A DNA stretch of 64,000 nucleotides. It comes from DATGKG01 sp963783145 (GTDB lineage: Bacteria > Desulfobacterota > Binatia > Binatales > Binataceae). Made by a program: the position numbers and the translations under genes. The notes below the pieces were generated by a model, which was not told the DNA's origin, searched no databases, and saw nothing but the letters and a program-made list of their open reading frames with translations. The stretch covers positions 558,001 through 622,000 of the forward strand of contig CAWAMM010000007.1 of the NCBI GenBank assembly GCA_963783145.1, written 5' to 3'. Positions 18,456 to 26,224 of this stretch are shown one piece after another (position 1 is the first letter of the stretch; each line of letters begins with the position of its first letter).

Positions 18456-19736
18456 CTAGATCCTCCCTCTCGCGGCGAGCACCAAGCCGCGCGGCGTTAT
18501 CATCGAACCAGAGCCTTCAGAGAAGGAATCTGGTCCCTCGGACAACTGCTCATGCGAACCTGTTACGAGCTTCTCGAACCTTTCCACGACGCGGGACCAT
18601 TTGATGGAGGCGACATATTCACGCGCCTGCTGCCGTATCCGATGGATAGCCTGCGACTCCCACACCATCGAGGCCGAAGAATCCACGAAGGCTTTGGAAT
18701 CTCCATAAGGAACCAGCACTCCGGTCTCCTTGTGCTTGATGTGGAGCTTCGCGGCGGCATAGTCATAGGCGACCACGACTAATCCACTCGCCATCGCTTC
18801 GAGCGTTACGTTACCGAAGGTTTCAGTTTCGCTGGGAAACAGGAACATGTCCGCGGATGCATAGTGCCGGGCTAGCTGTTCGCCGGTTTGCGTTCCGCGG
18901 AAGATCAGATCGGGATGCTCGCGCTGTAGTGACTCACGGAGCGGGCCGTCACCAACCATGACGAACTTGAGCGACTCGCGCTTCTTTTTCATCGATCGGT
19001 AAGCTTCCACCGCCACCCCAAGATTCTTCTCCGGCGCAAGCCGACCTACATACAATATGGCCAGGTCTGAATCTGACATGCCCCAGTCACGCCTTAGCTC
19101 AGGACAGCGCCGCTGAGGACCAAAGAGATGGCTATCGACCCCGCGGCCCATAAAGCTGACGTTTTTGAACCCCAACGCCTGTAGGCGATCCCTCAGGTCG
19201 GAGGTCGGGACCAAAGTTCCGGTCGAACGATTATGAAAGCCGCATAGATACCGAAACACCAGTCGTTCGAGGCAGCCCAGGCGATAGTGCTTGGAGTAGC
19301 TATGATAGTTGGTGTGAAAGCCGCTAAACGCCGGTATGCCCAGGTGCTGTGCCGCGCAAACTGCTGACCATCCTAAAGGTCCTTCGGTCGCGACGTAGAC
19401 CACGTCGGGGCGGTTGTGAGTCCAATTGTGGCGAAAGAGCCGGCCCGACGGCAAACCGAACTGTAAACCCTTATATCCCGGAAGAGGCAGTCCGCGGACC
19501 AGCGTAGTGAAAGGATCGCCTGTACCATGGCAAGATTCCGCCTTCCGCTGGCGAGGACGAATGATCGAAACAGCATGACCATTCGCACGCAAACCCTCAA
19601 CCAGATGCGATAAAGTTAACGCTACGCCGTTTACCTCGGGTGGATAGGTTTCGGTAACAATACAGATATGTTGCGGCGACGTTTCACGTTTGAGGTGTAC
19701 CTCTTCGGTGTACATAGACCGGTCGCCTCCACCCAA
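18456..19736 (-). CDS. GT4 glycosyltransferase (alpha-mannosyl/lipid glycosyltransferase-like)
   Basis: A 426-residue GT-B enzyme. The N-terminal half shows the CIVTETYPPEVNGVALTLS and GFHTNYHSYSKHY patterns found in MgtA/PimB and SqdX/DgdA-like GT4 enzymes that act on lipid acceptors. The C-terminal half shows ILYVGRLAPEKNL, MVGDGPLRE, and SADMFLFPSETETFGNVTLEAMASG containing the EX7E nucleotide-sugar motif. The start may be 19736 or the ATG at 19715 (MYTEEVHLKRE). It is only 4 bp upstream of the aminotransferase-fusion gene. A sugar is thus probably attached to a lipid that the downstream enzymes process, or the reverse; this is inference. Confidence 0.85.
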   Translation of the reverse strand: MGGGDRSMYTEEVHLKRETSPQHICIVTETYPPEVNGVALTLSHLVEGLRANGHAVSIIRPRQRKAESCHGTGDPFTTLVRGLPLPGYKGLQFGLPSGRLFRHNWTHNRPDVVYVATEGPLGWSAVCAAQHLGIPAFSGFHTNYHSYSKHYRLGCLERLVFRYLCGFHNRSTGTLVPTSDLRDRLQALGFKNVSFMGRGVDSHLFGPQRRCPELRRDWGMSDSDLAILYVGRLAPEKNLGVAVEAYRSMKKKRESLKFVMVGDGPLRESLQREHPDLIFRGTQTGEQLARHYASADMFLFPSETETFGNVTLEAMASGLVVVAYDYAAAKLHIKHKETGVLVPYGDSKAFVDSSASMVWESQAIHRIRQQAREYVASIKWSRVVERFEKLVTGSHEQLSEGPDSFSEGSGSMITPRGLVLAARGRI

Positions 19737-19931
19737 CCTAAGGATTCAGTCAAGCAGTCACACTGATCCTAGAGGTGACTTATACCAAGGTCGATGTAGA
19801 AGGTTGACGAGTTCTTGAACAATCGAACAGGAAGTCATGAATTCTTCTGTCATGCGGCTAATGCCGCGTGACAGAGAGCTATCGTGCGGACGAGAGAAGT
19901 GGGTGCGAAGACCTTGTGGTCAGAAATGAGT

Positions 19932-19960
19932 TGCGCCAGGCGAAGGCTTCACCTGGCGCA
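19932..19960 (-). terminator. Hairpin downstream of the Gly-Gly peptide gene
   Basis: TGCGCCAGG on one arm and CCTGGCGCA on the other, extendable to 13 bp with one G-T pair around a 3-nt loop. It lies about 30 nt after the stop of the small peptide gene at 19989. There is no strong U-run after it in that direction (it reads ACTCATTT), so it is a plausible but imperfect intrinsic terminator or an mRNA-stabilising hairpin. Confidence 0.5.
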
Positions 19961-19988
19961 TCGAGGCGGTGAGATCTGTGGGAATAGC

Positions 19989-20171
19989 TTACGGCTTCAG
20001 CGATGCCGGTGTTGGTGTCGGTGGCTGAATTCTACCCCGGCCCATTGTCTCCGAGGGCGCATTCATACTGACCGCGGAGCCGAGCGGCATACTAGGGATT
20101 GCCGCGCCGCCCTTGGTGCTCTTCATTTGTTTGGAGGACATCTTCTTCGGCTTCGCTTTCTTAGCTGTCAT
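19989..20171 (-). CDS. Candidate exported peptide precursor with Gly-Gly leader
   Basis: 60 residues. It has an excellent ribosome site: AAAAGGAGT ends 6 nt before the ATG. The N-terminal 22 residues are Lys-rich and end KKMSSKQMKSTKGG. That fits the double-glycine leader of peptides cut by C39 peptidases, with hydrophobic Met at positions where leaders usually carry Leu/Met. Cleavage after G22 would release a 38-residue core starting AAIPSMPLGS, rich in Pro, Ser and Met, with no Cys. The gene is the next one downstream of a C39-containing ABC exporter on the same strand (125 bp gap). It could be a bacteriocin, signal or structural peptide. No modification enzyme is seen nearby. The alternative is a short chance frame, but the ribosome site and context argue against that. 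Confidence 0.62.
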   Translation of the reverse strand: MTAKKAKPKKMSSKQMKSTKGGAAIPSMPLGSAVSMNAPSETMGRGRIQPPTPTPASLKP

Positions 20172-20295
20172 AGGGGACTCCTTTTGGCGCCATTTGCGCC
20201 ATGGCCAAATGCGTCGTAGAACGCCTCTTCACCCGTACCTGATGCTCTGACACTTCTTCTCCGCTATAAACCCCTATAATCGACTATCGTCGCTG

Positions 20296-23200
20296 TTACA
20301 AGCTCAATTGTTGTCCCACCAAATGCGCGTAGAGACCGCCTTTTTCCAGCAAATTCGCGTGATCGCCCATCTCGACGATGGCTCCCCGATCGATCACGAT
20401 GATGCGGTCCGCGTTGCGCACTGTCGACAATCGATGCGCGATCACGATCGTAGTTCGACCGCGTGAGGCGCCATCGAGATTCGCCTGAATCGCGCGTTCC
20501 GACTCGACATCAAGAGCGCTGGTCGCTTCGTCAAGCAGCAGGATGTCGGGATCGCGCAACAAGGCGCGCGCGAGCGCGATGCGCTGACGTTGACCGCCCG
20601 ACACACTCATTCCGCGCTCGCCGACTTTGGTGTCGTAGCCCAGCGCCATCTCGTTGATGAAGTCATGCGCCCCCGCCATCCGCGCCGCGGCGACCACGCG
20701 TTCGAATGAAGTGTCGGGATCGCCGAGCGCGATATTCTCGCGAATGGTGCCGCTGAAAAGAAAAACGTCCTGCGGCACCACGCCGATGCGCCGGCGCAGG
20801 TTGCGTCGCGAAATTGCTTTGATGTCGTGGCCATCGATGAAGACTCTGCCTTCCGAGGGAAAGTAGAGTCCGAGTATGAGCTTCGCGAGCGTCGTCTTGC
20901 CGGAACCCGATCTTCCGACCACCGCAATTTTTTCACCCGGCCGGATTTCAAATGAGAGGTTGGCCAGGGTCGGGCGATCCTGGCCAACGGTGTAGCGGAA
21001 GGAGACGTTCTCGAAGCTGATAGCCCCCTCGAGCCGTGAGAGGCTCAAGGTTGTTCGCGCATCGCTCTCCTCCGGACTCGTGTCGAAAATATCGTTGAGG
21101 CGTTGCACCGCATTGCGCACATCCTGGAGCTCCGACCATGCATCGGTGAGGCGCACGATCGGCATCATCAAACTCGCGGCCAGCGCGGTGAACGCGATCA
21201 ATTGTCCGATAGTCATCTGGTCGGCAAGCACTTGCCGCGCTCCATACCACAGCAGGAGCACCGCCGTGACAGTGGTGAGGAGGCTCGCGATGGTGGAATA
21301 AGCATTTTCCAGATGAGCTTCGCGCCGTCCGAGAATTACCGAATCGACAAACAGGCTCTCCCATTTCCATCGCACCGGTGACTCAACGGCCATGGTCTTG
21401 ACGGTCGCGATGCCGGTGATCGATTCGATCAGATACGACCATTGCTCCGCATGCTTGGCGAACCATTCCTTGCGATTGCGTCGGATCGCCGGGGTGAACG
21501 CGACGGTCAATACGATAAAAATCGGGATCAGCGCGGCTACGATAAGCGTCAACTGCGGATTGTAGTAAGCGAGGAAACCGAGGTAGCCGAACGCCAGCGT
21601 CACATCGAGGATGAGGCCCGGAATCGTGCCGACCATCGCAGTGCGGATTTTTTCGTTCTCGTCGACGCGCGAAATCACGTCGCCGACCCGCCGCATATCG
21701 AAAAAGCGCATCGGCAGACTCATCACGTGCCGCAGAAAATCCGACAGCAGCCGCACATCGGCATGCGTCGCGATATGAATCAGGAGCAGCCGGCGGAGTC
21801 CGGTAGTCGCGGCCTGGAACACCGCCACGAATAGCATTCCAACCAGCAGCAGGTTGAGCAGGTCGGCTGCATGCAGACCCACCACCCGATCGATTATCAC
21901 CTGGGTGAACAATGGCACCGCGAGGCCGAACAAATTCAGCAGCAATGATGCCGCGAACACTTCCGCCATCAGCGCGCGATATGGATGCAGCACGGCGACG
22001 AAGCGCCGATACGAATGCCGCACCGGCTGCGTGCGCTTGAGCTTTTCGGTGGGTGTCAGCTCGAGGGCGCGCCCGCTCCATTTGTGGCGGAATTCATCGA
22101 GCGAAAGTTTGCGAATGCCGATGGCCGGATCGCCGACAATGACGTGGCGATCCCCGGCTTCATACAACACTATGTAATGAAAGCCTTCCCACAGCACGAT
22201 CGCGGGCGTGAGGAGCGCGGTGAGCGCTTCATAGGAAAGCTGCAACCCGCGCGCATGAAAGCCGATAGTCTCCGCCGCCTGCGCCATCGACCACATCGAC
22301 GCGCCTTCCTGGTCGGTGTTGGCCAGGTCGCGCAGCCGCGCGACGCCCATCGGCACCGCGTAAAACCTGGTGATCATCGCGAGGCAGGCTGCGCCACAAT
22401 CGGTCTCATCATGCTGCTCGACGAAGGGATAGGCGCGCAGGAACCGGCGCCAGCCCGGTTGCGGTGATGCCAGGCGCGCCTCGGGATCTTCCTCGGTTGC
22501 GTAATCCTGCGCGGGTATCGCGGCGGGCGTCGATTCCAGTGGAACCTCGTGGCGTGAGTAGGAGGCCGCGACGTGCTCGAGGCGATTGCGGAACTCCGGC
22601 GAGCCTTCGACGATCTTCTCGAATGCGGTGCGGGAAAGCGCGTAGAGTTTCGCCTCCGAGCGCGCGATCACGGTTGCCGAGCGTCCGCTCCCATTCATGA
22701 GCCCCAATTCGCCAAAGAACTCGCCGGGCCCGATGGCGTTCACCACCTGCTCGGTGCCGTTCTCGCGCTTGACCGCTTGAAACATTCCCTCGCGCACGAT
22801 GAAGAAAGAGTCGGCGGGTTCGCCTTGCCGCACGACGACGGTGCCGGCCGCGACGCTGCGCTCTTCGAGTTGCTCCATCACCTGGCGCAGCAAGGCCGCC
22901 GGAACCGCGGACATCGCGGTGAACTGGCGCAGGAAATCGCGGGTGCTGAAATCCTGCAGGAAGCGCTCGAGCGCGAGGCGCACATGCGGATGCCGATCGA
23001 GGTAATCGAGGAAATCGCGCCGGTCCAGCCGCAGCAGCACCAGATCCTCGGCCGCGCGCACGGTTGCGGTCCGCGGCACATCCGAGAGCAGCGCGATGTC
23101 GCCGAAGTGCTCGCCGCGTTTGAGCACCGAGAGCGAAATCTCGCGACCTGCGGCATCCGTGCCAACAACCCTGGCGCGGCCCGAGGCCACCACGTACAAA

Positions 23201-23352
23201 GCATCGCCCGGGTCACCGCGTTCAAACAGCGTATCCCCGGTGCGCAGAAAGCACTCGGTCATCTTCGCGGCGAGGCGTTCCTGCTCCTGGCGGTTGAGCA
23301 GCGCAAACGGACTCGCCAATTCAAGAATCGAGCGCCGTTGATCAATATCCAC
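20296..23352 (-). CDS. Peptidase-containing ABC exporter with two cNMP-binding domains
   Basis: 1018 residues in the inner membrane. Domain order: two cyclic-nucleotide-binding-like domains (about 10-130, with GEHFGDIALLSDVPRTATVRA; and 148-265, with GEFFGELGLMNGSGRSATV); a C39 peptidase (305-430, C319 in HDETDCGAAC, H392 in GFHYIVLYE, D408 in VGDPA); a six-helix transmembrane domain (450-740); and an ATPase with Walker A GRSGSGKT (813-820), SGGQRQRIALARAL (918-931) and LLLDEATSALD (938-948). All catalytic residues are present. In the family, C39 removes Gly-Gly leaders and exports the mature peptide through a HlyD/TolC path. The divergent SurA-like gene and the HlyD gene nearby supply partners. 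The cNMP domains suggest allosteric gating by a nucleotide; both keep the phosphate-cassette-like GE and R pattern. Confidence 0.93.
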   Translation of the reverse strand: MDIDQRRSILELASPFALLNRQEQERLAAKMTECFLRTGDTLFERGDPGDALYVVASGRARVVGTDAAGREISLSVLKRGEHFGDIALLSDVPRTATVRAAEDLVLLRLDRRDFLDYLDRHPHVRLALERFLQDFSTRDFLRQFTAMSAVPAALLRQVMEQLEERSVAAGTVVVRQGEPADSFFIVREGMFQAVKRENGTEQVVNAIGPGEFFGELGLMNGSGRSATVIARSEAKLYALSRTAFEKIVEGSPEFRNRLEHVAASYSRHEVPLESTPAAIPAQDYATEEDPEARLASPQPGWRRFLRAYPFVEQHDETDCGAACLAMITRFYAVPMGVARLRDLANTDQEGASMWSMAQAAETIGFHARGLQLSYEALTALLTPAIVLWEGFHYIVLYEAGDRHVIVGDPAIGIRKLSLDEFRHKWSGRALELTPTEKLKRTQPVRHSYRRFVAVLHPYRALMAEVFAASLLLNLFGLAVPLFTQVIIDRVVGLHAADLLNLLLVGMLFVAVFQAATTGLRRLLLIHIATHADVRLLSDFLRHVMSLPMRFFDMRRVGDVISRVDENEKIRTAMVGTIPGLILDVTLAFGYLGFLAYYNPQLTLIVAALIPIFIVLTVAFTPAIRRNRKEWFAKHAEQWSYLIESITGIATVKTMAVESPVRWKWESLFVDSVILGRREAHLENAYSTIASLLTTVTAVLLLWYGARQVLADQMTIGQLIAFTALAASLMMPIVRLTDAWSELQDVRNAVQRLNDIFDTSPEESDARTTLSLSRLEGAISFENVSFRYTVGQDRPTLANLSFEIRPGEKIAVVGRSGSGKTTLAKLILGLYFPSEGRVFIDGHDIKAISRRNLRRRIGVVPQDVFLFSGTIRENIALGDPDTSFERVVAAARMAGAHDFINEMALGYDTKVGERGMSVSGGQRQRIALARALLRDPDILLLDEATSALDVESERAIQANLDGASRGRTTIVIAHRLSTVRNADRIIVIDRGAIVEMGDHANLLEKGGLYAHLVGQQLSL

Positions 23353-23456
23353 TAAACTTCACTTGTGCCTGAGATGTCTGTATTCGTCAAATCGATGCTG
23401 AAAAGCTATATCTTTTGTTAAAGGGTGTCCTCTAGGCAGTATCGGCTACCGACGAA

Positions 23457-24188
23457 ATGTCTATCGACGATAAGAAGGGCCAAGACGGCTGGGTCAAGGG
23501 CGGCGGGGTGACCATCGCCGCCGATGCCATCCTGCTCGAACTAAAGCTAGGAAGCGGCGAAGAGTTCCTTGGCGATTTGCTGACCCGGAGGATCGCGGTC
23601 GCGCTCGCGACCAGCAAACAGATCCCACTTTCCGATGACGAGGTGGATGATGCCCTCGCCACCTTTTATAGCGATCGCGATCTCTTTGAAGATGCGCAGA
23701 TCACGGCATGGCTGGCCTCCATGCTCCTGGACGAAGCGTCAGTACGTGGATATGTGCGCGAGACCGCACTCCTGGCGCGAGCCAGAGCGACCCTGATCAC
23801 CGACGATGCGGTCAATGATCGCTTCGCCTCGGACCGCTATGACTATACGACGGCCGAGGTCGAGGTGTTCGAGTTTGCCAGCGCGGGCGAGGCCCGGGAG
23901 TTCATGCTCGCGGTACGCGAGAAGGAAGCGGAAGCCACCGACGGTGAGCAGCGGCAGGTGACGCGGCGCGCAGCGCCCGAAGAAATCGCGGCCTCGCTGT
24001 TCGCATGCGAGCCGGGAGACCTGGTCGGTCCGGTCGAGAACGAGGACGGTGAGCATGAGGTCTTCGTGCTGCGTAGCCGCATCGAGGCCGAGCTGGACGA
24101 TGAGTTGCGCGTCCAGATCCGCGACGAGATGTTCCGTCAGCTGATCGAAACCGAGCTGACGCGCGACCCGGCGAAATTCCTCAAGTAG
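23457..24188 (+). CDS. SurA/PpiC-like peptidyl-prolyl isomerase-related protein
   Basis: 243 residues, acidic, without a clear signal peptide. An N-terminal helical SurA-like part (TSKQIPLSDDEVDDALATFYSDRDLF, then LDEASVRGYVRETALLARAR) is followed by a PpiC/parvulin-like part: YTTAEVEVFEFASAGEAREFM, the turn ACEPGDLVGPVENEDGEHEVFVLRSR, and a C-terminal helix. SurA-like proteins of this cytosolic type commonly accompany peptide or bacteriocin exporters. It starts 104 bp from the exporter in the divergent direction, so the intergenic gap at 23353-23456 probably holds both promoters. The catalytic competence of the isomerase part cannot be judged. Confidence 0.7.
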   Translation: MSIDDKKGQDGWVKGGGVTIAADAILLELKLGSGEEFLGDLLTRRIAVALATSKQIPLSDDEVDDALATFYSDRDLFEDAQITAWLASMLLDEASVRGYVRETALLARARATLITDDAVNDRFASDRYDYTTAEVEVFEFASAGEAREFMLAVREKEAEATDGEQRQVTRRAAPEEIAASLFACEPGDLVGPVENEDGEHEVFVLRSRIEAELDDELRVQIRDEMFRQLIETELTRDPAKFLK

Positions 24189-24231
24189 CGGCCCACTGCG
24201 GTTGTCCCGAGTGAAGCGCCGGAGTTACCCG

Positions 24232-25383
24232 TCACTCCCCGATCGAAAAGCCGCGTTTGACCTTGCGAATCGGATCGAGGATCACATCCAGAATCGTGCG
24301 CTTATCCACCACGATCTCGGCCGTGAGCTCGAGGCCCGGGCCGAGGCGCTCGCGACCATGCGCGCCACTCAAGGTCAGCCGATCCGGTCTGATCCACGCC
24401 CGATAGGCGCCGTTCGCGTCAGCATCGGGATCAACCGAGAGAAGTCTCCCCGGCAATTCACCGAACTGCTGAAAGGGAAACGCCTTCAACTTCATCCGCA
24501 CCGGCAAATCAGGTTTCACCCGGCGCATCTGATCGTTCGGAATCCAGACTTCCGCGAGCAGCGGTTCATCCGAGGGATCAATCGTCGCGGCGATATCGTT
24601 GGCGGCGAGATAACGGCCGGGTCGCGTGGATGCCATCGTGGTGACGATTCCGGCGGTCGGCGCCGCCAGCACGGTTTTCTTTTTCACCTCGACATCGCGC
24701 GAGAGTTTGATCTCCAGCGATTTGATCTTCTGCGCAGTCTCGGTCTCCATCCGATGGTTCTGGAGGCTCTCGGCTTGCGAGCGGTTAAGGTCGGAGTTGA
24801 GCTGCGCCAGATGCGCCTGGGTCTCCGCCACCTCGCGGTCCTTGGCCTGCACCTCGAACATCGAGACCGCGCCGCCCTCATAGCCTTCGCGCATCTTCTC
24901 GGCCTGATCCGCCATCAGCTTCATCACCTTGTCTTCGCTGGTGAGCTCCTGCGCGATATTGGCGGTGGCCGATTCGAGCATTCGTGCGCCCTCGGTGTAG
25001 CGCGCCAATTCGCCTTTCGCCTGCTCCAGTTCGTGACGATCGGCGGCCGCGTCGGCTGCTTCGCGAAATGGATCGATCTCGAGGATCGGCTGGCCCGCCG
25101 TCACTTTGCTTCCGACGTCGACGAGCACCTTCGATACGATGCCGCCCTGCGCGACCGAGAGACGCACCGGCTCTGCCTGCGGCGCGAGCCGGCCGTCGGC
25201 GCGCACGACCATGTTGACGCGCGTGACCGACGCCCACGCGAGACTCACAACCAGGATGATGGCAATAAGGTAGAGGAGCCCGCGCGAGACCAGAACGCCC
25301 GCGCGAGGGAGAACCCGATCATATGACGCAGCAGCGACATCCATGGTATCAATCAGGTAATCGGAGCGTGATAAAGCAGACAA
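24232..25383 (-). CDS. HlyD-type membrane-fusion (periplasmic adaptor) protein
   Basis: 383 residues. It has a short cytoplasmic N-terminus, one transmembrane helix (LLYLIAIILVVSLAWASV, about 36-53), and then a lipoyl/barrel-sandwich half-motif GIVSKVLVDVGSKVTAGQPILEID. Next is a long alpha-hairpin coiled coil (about 105-235), the second lipoyl half (KKTVLAAPTAGIV) and a beta-barrel domain ending in DVILDPIRKVKRGF. This is the usual partner of a C39-type ABC exporter, connecting it to an outer-membrane TolC-like channel. It converges with the SurA-like gene and lies on the same strand as the exporter. The ATG at 25344 (MDVAAASYDR) is an alternative start. Confidence 0.9.
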   Translation of the reverse strand: MSALSRSDYLIDTMDVAAASYDRVLPRAGVLVSRGLLYLIAIILVVSLAWASVTRVNMVVRADGRLAPQAEPVRLSVAQGGIVSKVLVDVGSKVTAGQPILEIDPFREAADAAADRHELEQAKGELARYTEGARMLESATANIAQELTSEDKVMKLMADQAEKMREGYEGGAVSMFEVQAKDREVAETQAHLAQLNSDLNRSQAESLQNHRMETETAQKIKSLEIKLSRDVEVKKKTVLAAPTAGIVTTMASTRPGRYLAANDIAATIDPSDEPLLAEVWIPNDQMRRVKPDLPVRMKLKAFPFQQFGELPGRLLSVDPDADANGAYRAWIRPDRLTLSGAHGRERLGPGLELTAEIVVDKRTILDVILDPIRKVKRGFSIGE

Positions 25384-25557
25384 AGCAAACGATAATCATC
25401 AAAGATGGACGTTAGCAAGTACACCAGCGTAGGCCAAACGCGGCCCACTTCCTCGGCGGTGAGGAAAGGTAAATAATGAGTGCGATGAGATGGCCAGAAG
25501 TCAGCGACATACCGACAGAGCGTCATGCCAGCCGTTGTGGAAATGCGAAAGCATGAA

Positions 25558-25841
25558 GTGGCACAGGCTTCAACCTGTGTCTTCAGGGACCCTGAATTGC
25601 CATCAATCTCGAGAATTACCAAACGAAGCCAAAAACATCCGGAAAATGCTGGGGTTCGGAAATATCGATGGTGCTCCACCACCGGTCGCGAAGCGCGACC
25701 GGCTCTCATCAGTCCGTCACGGTTCTCGCATCGAAGCCATCGCGAGAACCGCGCCGGCTAGCTTCTCTCGCAGAAAAGAGCGAGAGAAGCGACAGATCAG
25801 GGCGCAGAACAAACCCATTACTCGGCATCGCCGAGTAATGG
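25558..25841. repeat. Cluster of five near-perfect hairpins
   Basis: Within the gene-free stretch 25384-26224. Hairpins: GCACAGG with CCTGTGT around 25560-25580; CCGGTCGCG-AAG-CGCGACCGG at 25682-25702; CGGTTCTCGC with GCGAGAACCG at 25720-25751; GCTTCTCTCG with CGAGAGAAGC at 25761-25790; and CCATTACTCGGC-atc-GCCGAGTAATGG at 25815-25841. The stem of the second shares its CCGGTCGC/GCGACCGG core with the palindromes at 2.9 and 6.9 kb. No protein-coding sequence is convincing here. Confidence 0.8.
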
Positions 25842-26130
25842 AACCGAGCGCTTCGCGAGGGACCTCGACGGGCACGGAGCCGAACTAGGGAATGCGAAAA
25901 CAAAGCCACTTCGACGATCCGATTTACGAAACGAAGCCAAATCATCGAGGAAAATCAAGGACCTTCACGTCTGCCAGAGGAGAAAACCGGGGAATATGTC
26001 GCGCCGGCGGGGCTCGATCGTCGAAAACAAAGCCACTTCGGGGGTACCGCAGCACATCCGAAATGCATAAACGAACCCACCGAGTCGCGGCCGAATGCGC
26101 GCGAAATGAAAAAACAAACCCACTGTGGCA
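25617..26130. repeat. Array of degenerate AACAAAGCCACTT-type direct repeats
   Basis: At least seven related short units: 25622 (ACGAAGCCAAAA), 25809 (ACAAACCCATTA), 25901 (ACAAAGCCACTTCG), 25927 (ACGAAGCCAAAT), 26028 (ACAAAGCCACTTCG), 26070 (ACGAACCCACCG) and 26114 (ACAAACCCACTG). Each is usually preceded by a run of A and spaced 30-110 nt apart. Translated, they give KTKPL/KTNPL/ETKPN-like phrases. Similar spurious phrases are common in intergenic repeats of some uncultured bacterial lineages. They are interleaved with the hairpin cluster. Confidence 0.6.
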
Positions 26131-26224
26131 ACGAGACGTGGTTTGACTAAGAAAGGCTAACCTTGACTGTTAATAGTCCATATAAGATAGGTTTAGACAA
26201 TAATAGGGACGATATGCTCCACGC

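Noticed and set aside
20463..23355. Long plus-strand frames antisense to the ABC exporter (up to 260 codons)
   Set aside because: Shadow frames in GC-rich DNA with His/Arg-rich composition. The minus-strand exporter is unambiguous.
24202..25326. 374-codon plus-strand frame opposite the HlyD gene
   Set aside because: Composition is His/Arg-rich with no domain, and it mirrors the real minus-strand adaptor.
25892..26146. 84-codon frame with ETKPN, SKTKPL and EKTNPL phrases
   Set aside because: It is the translation of the intergenic direct-repeat array, not a protein.
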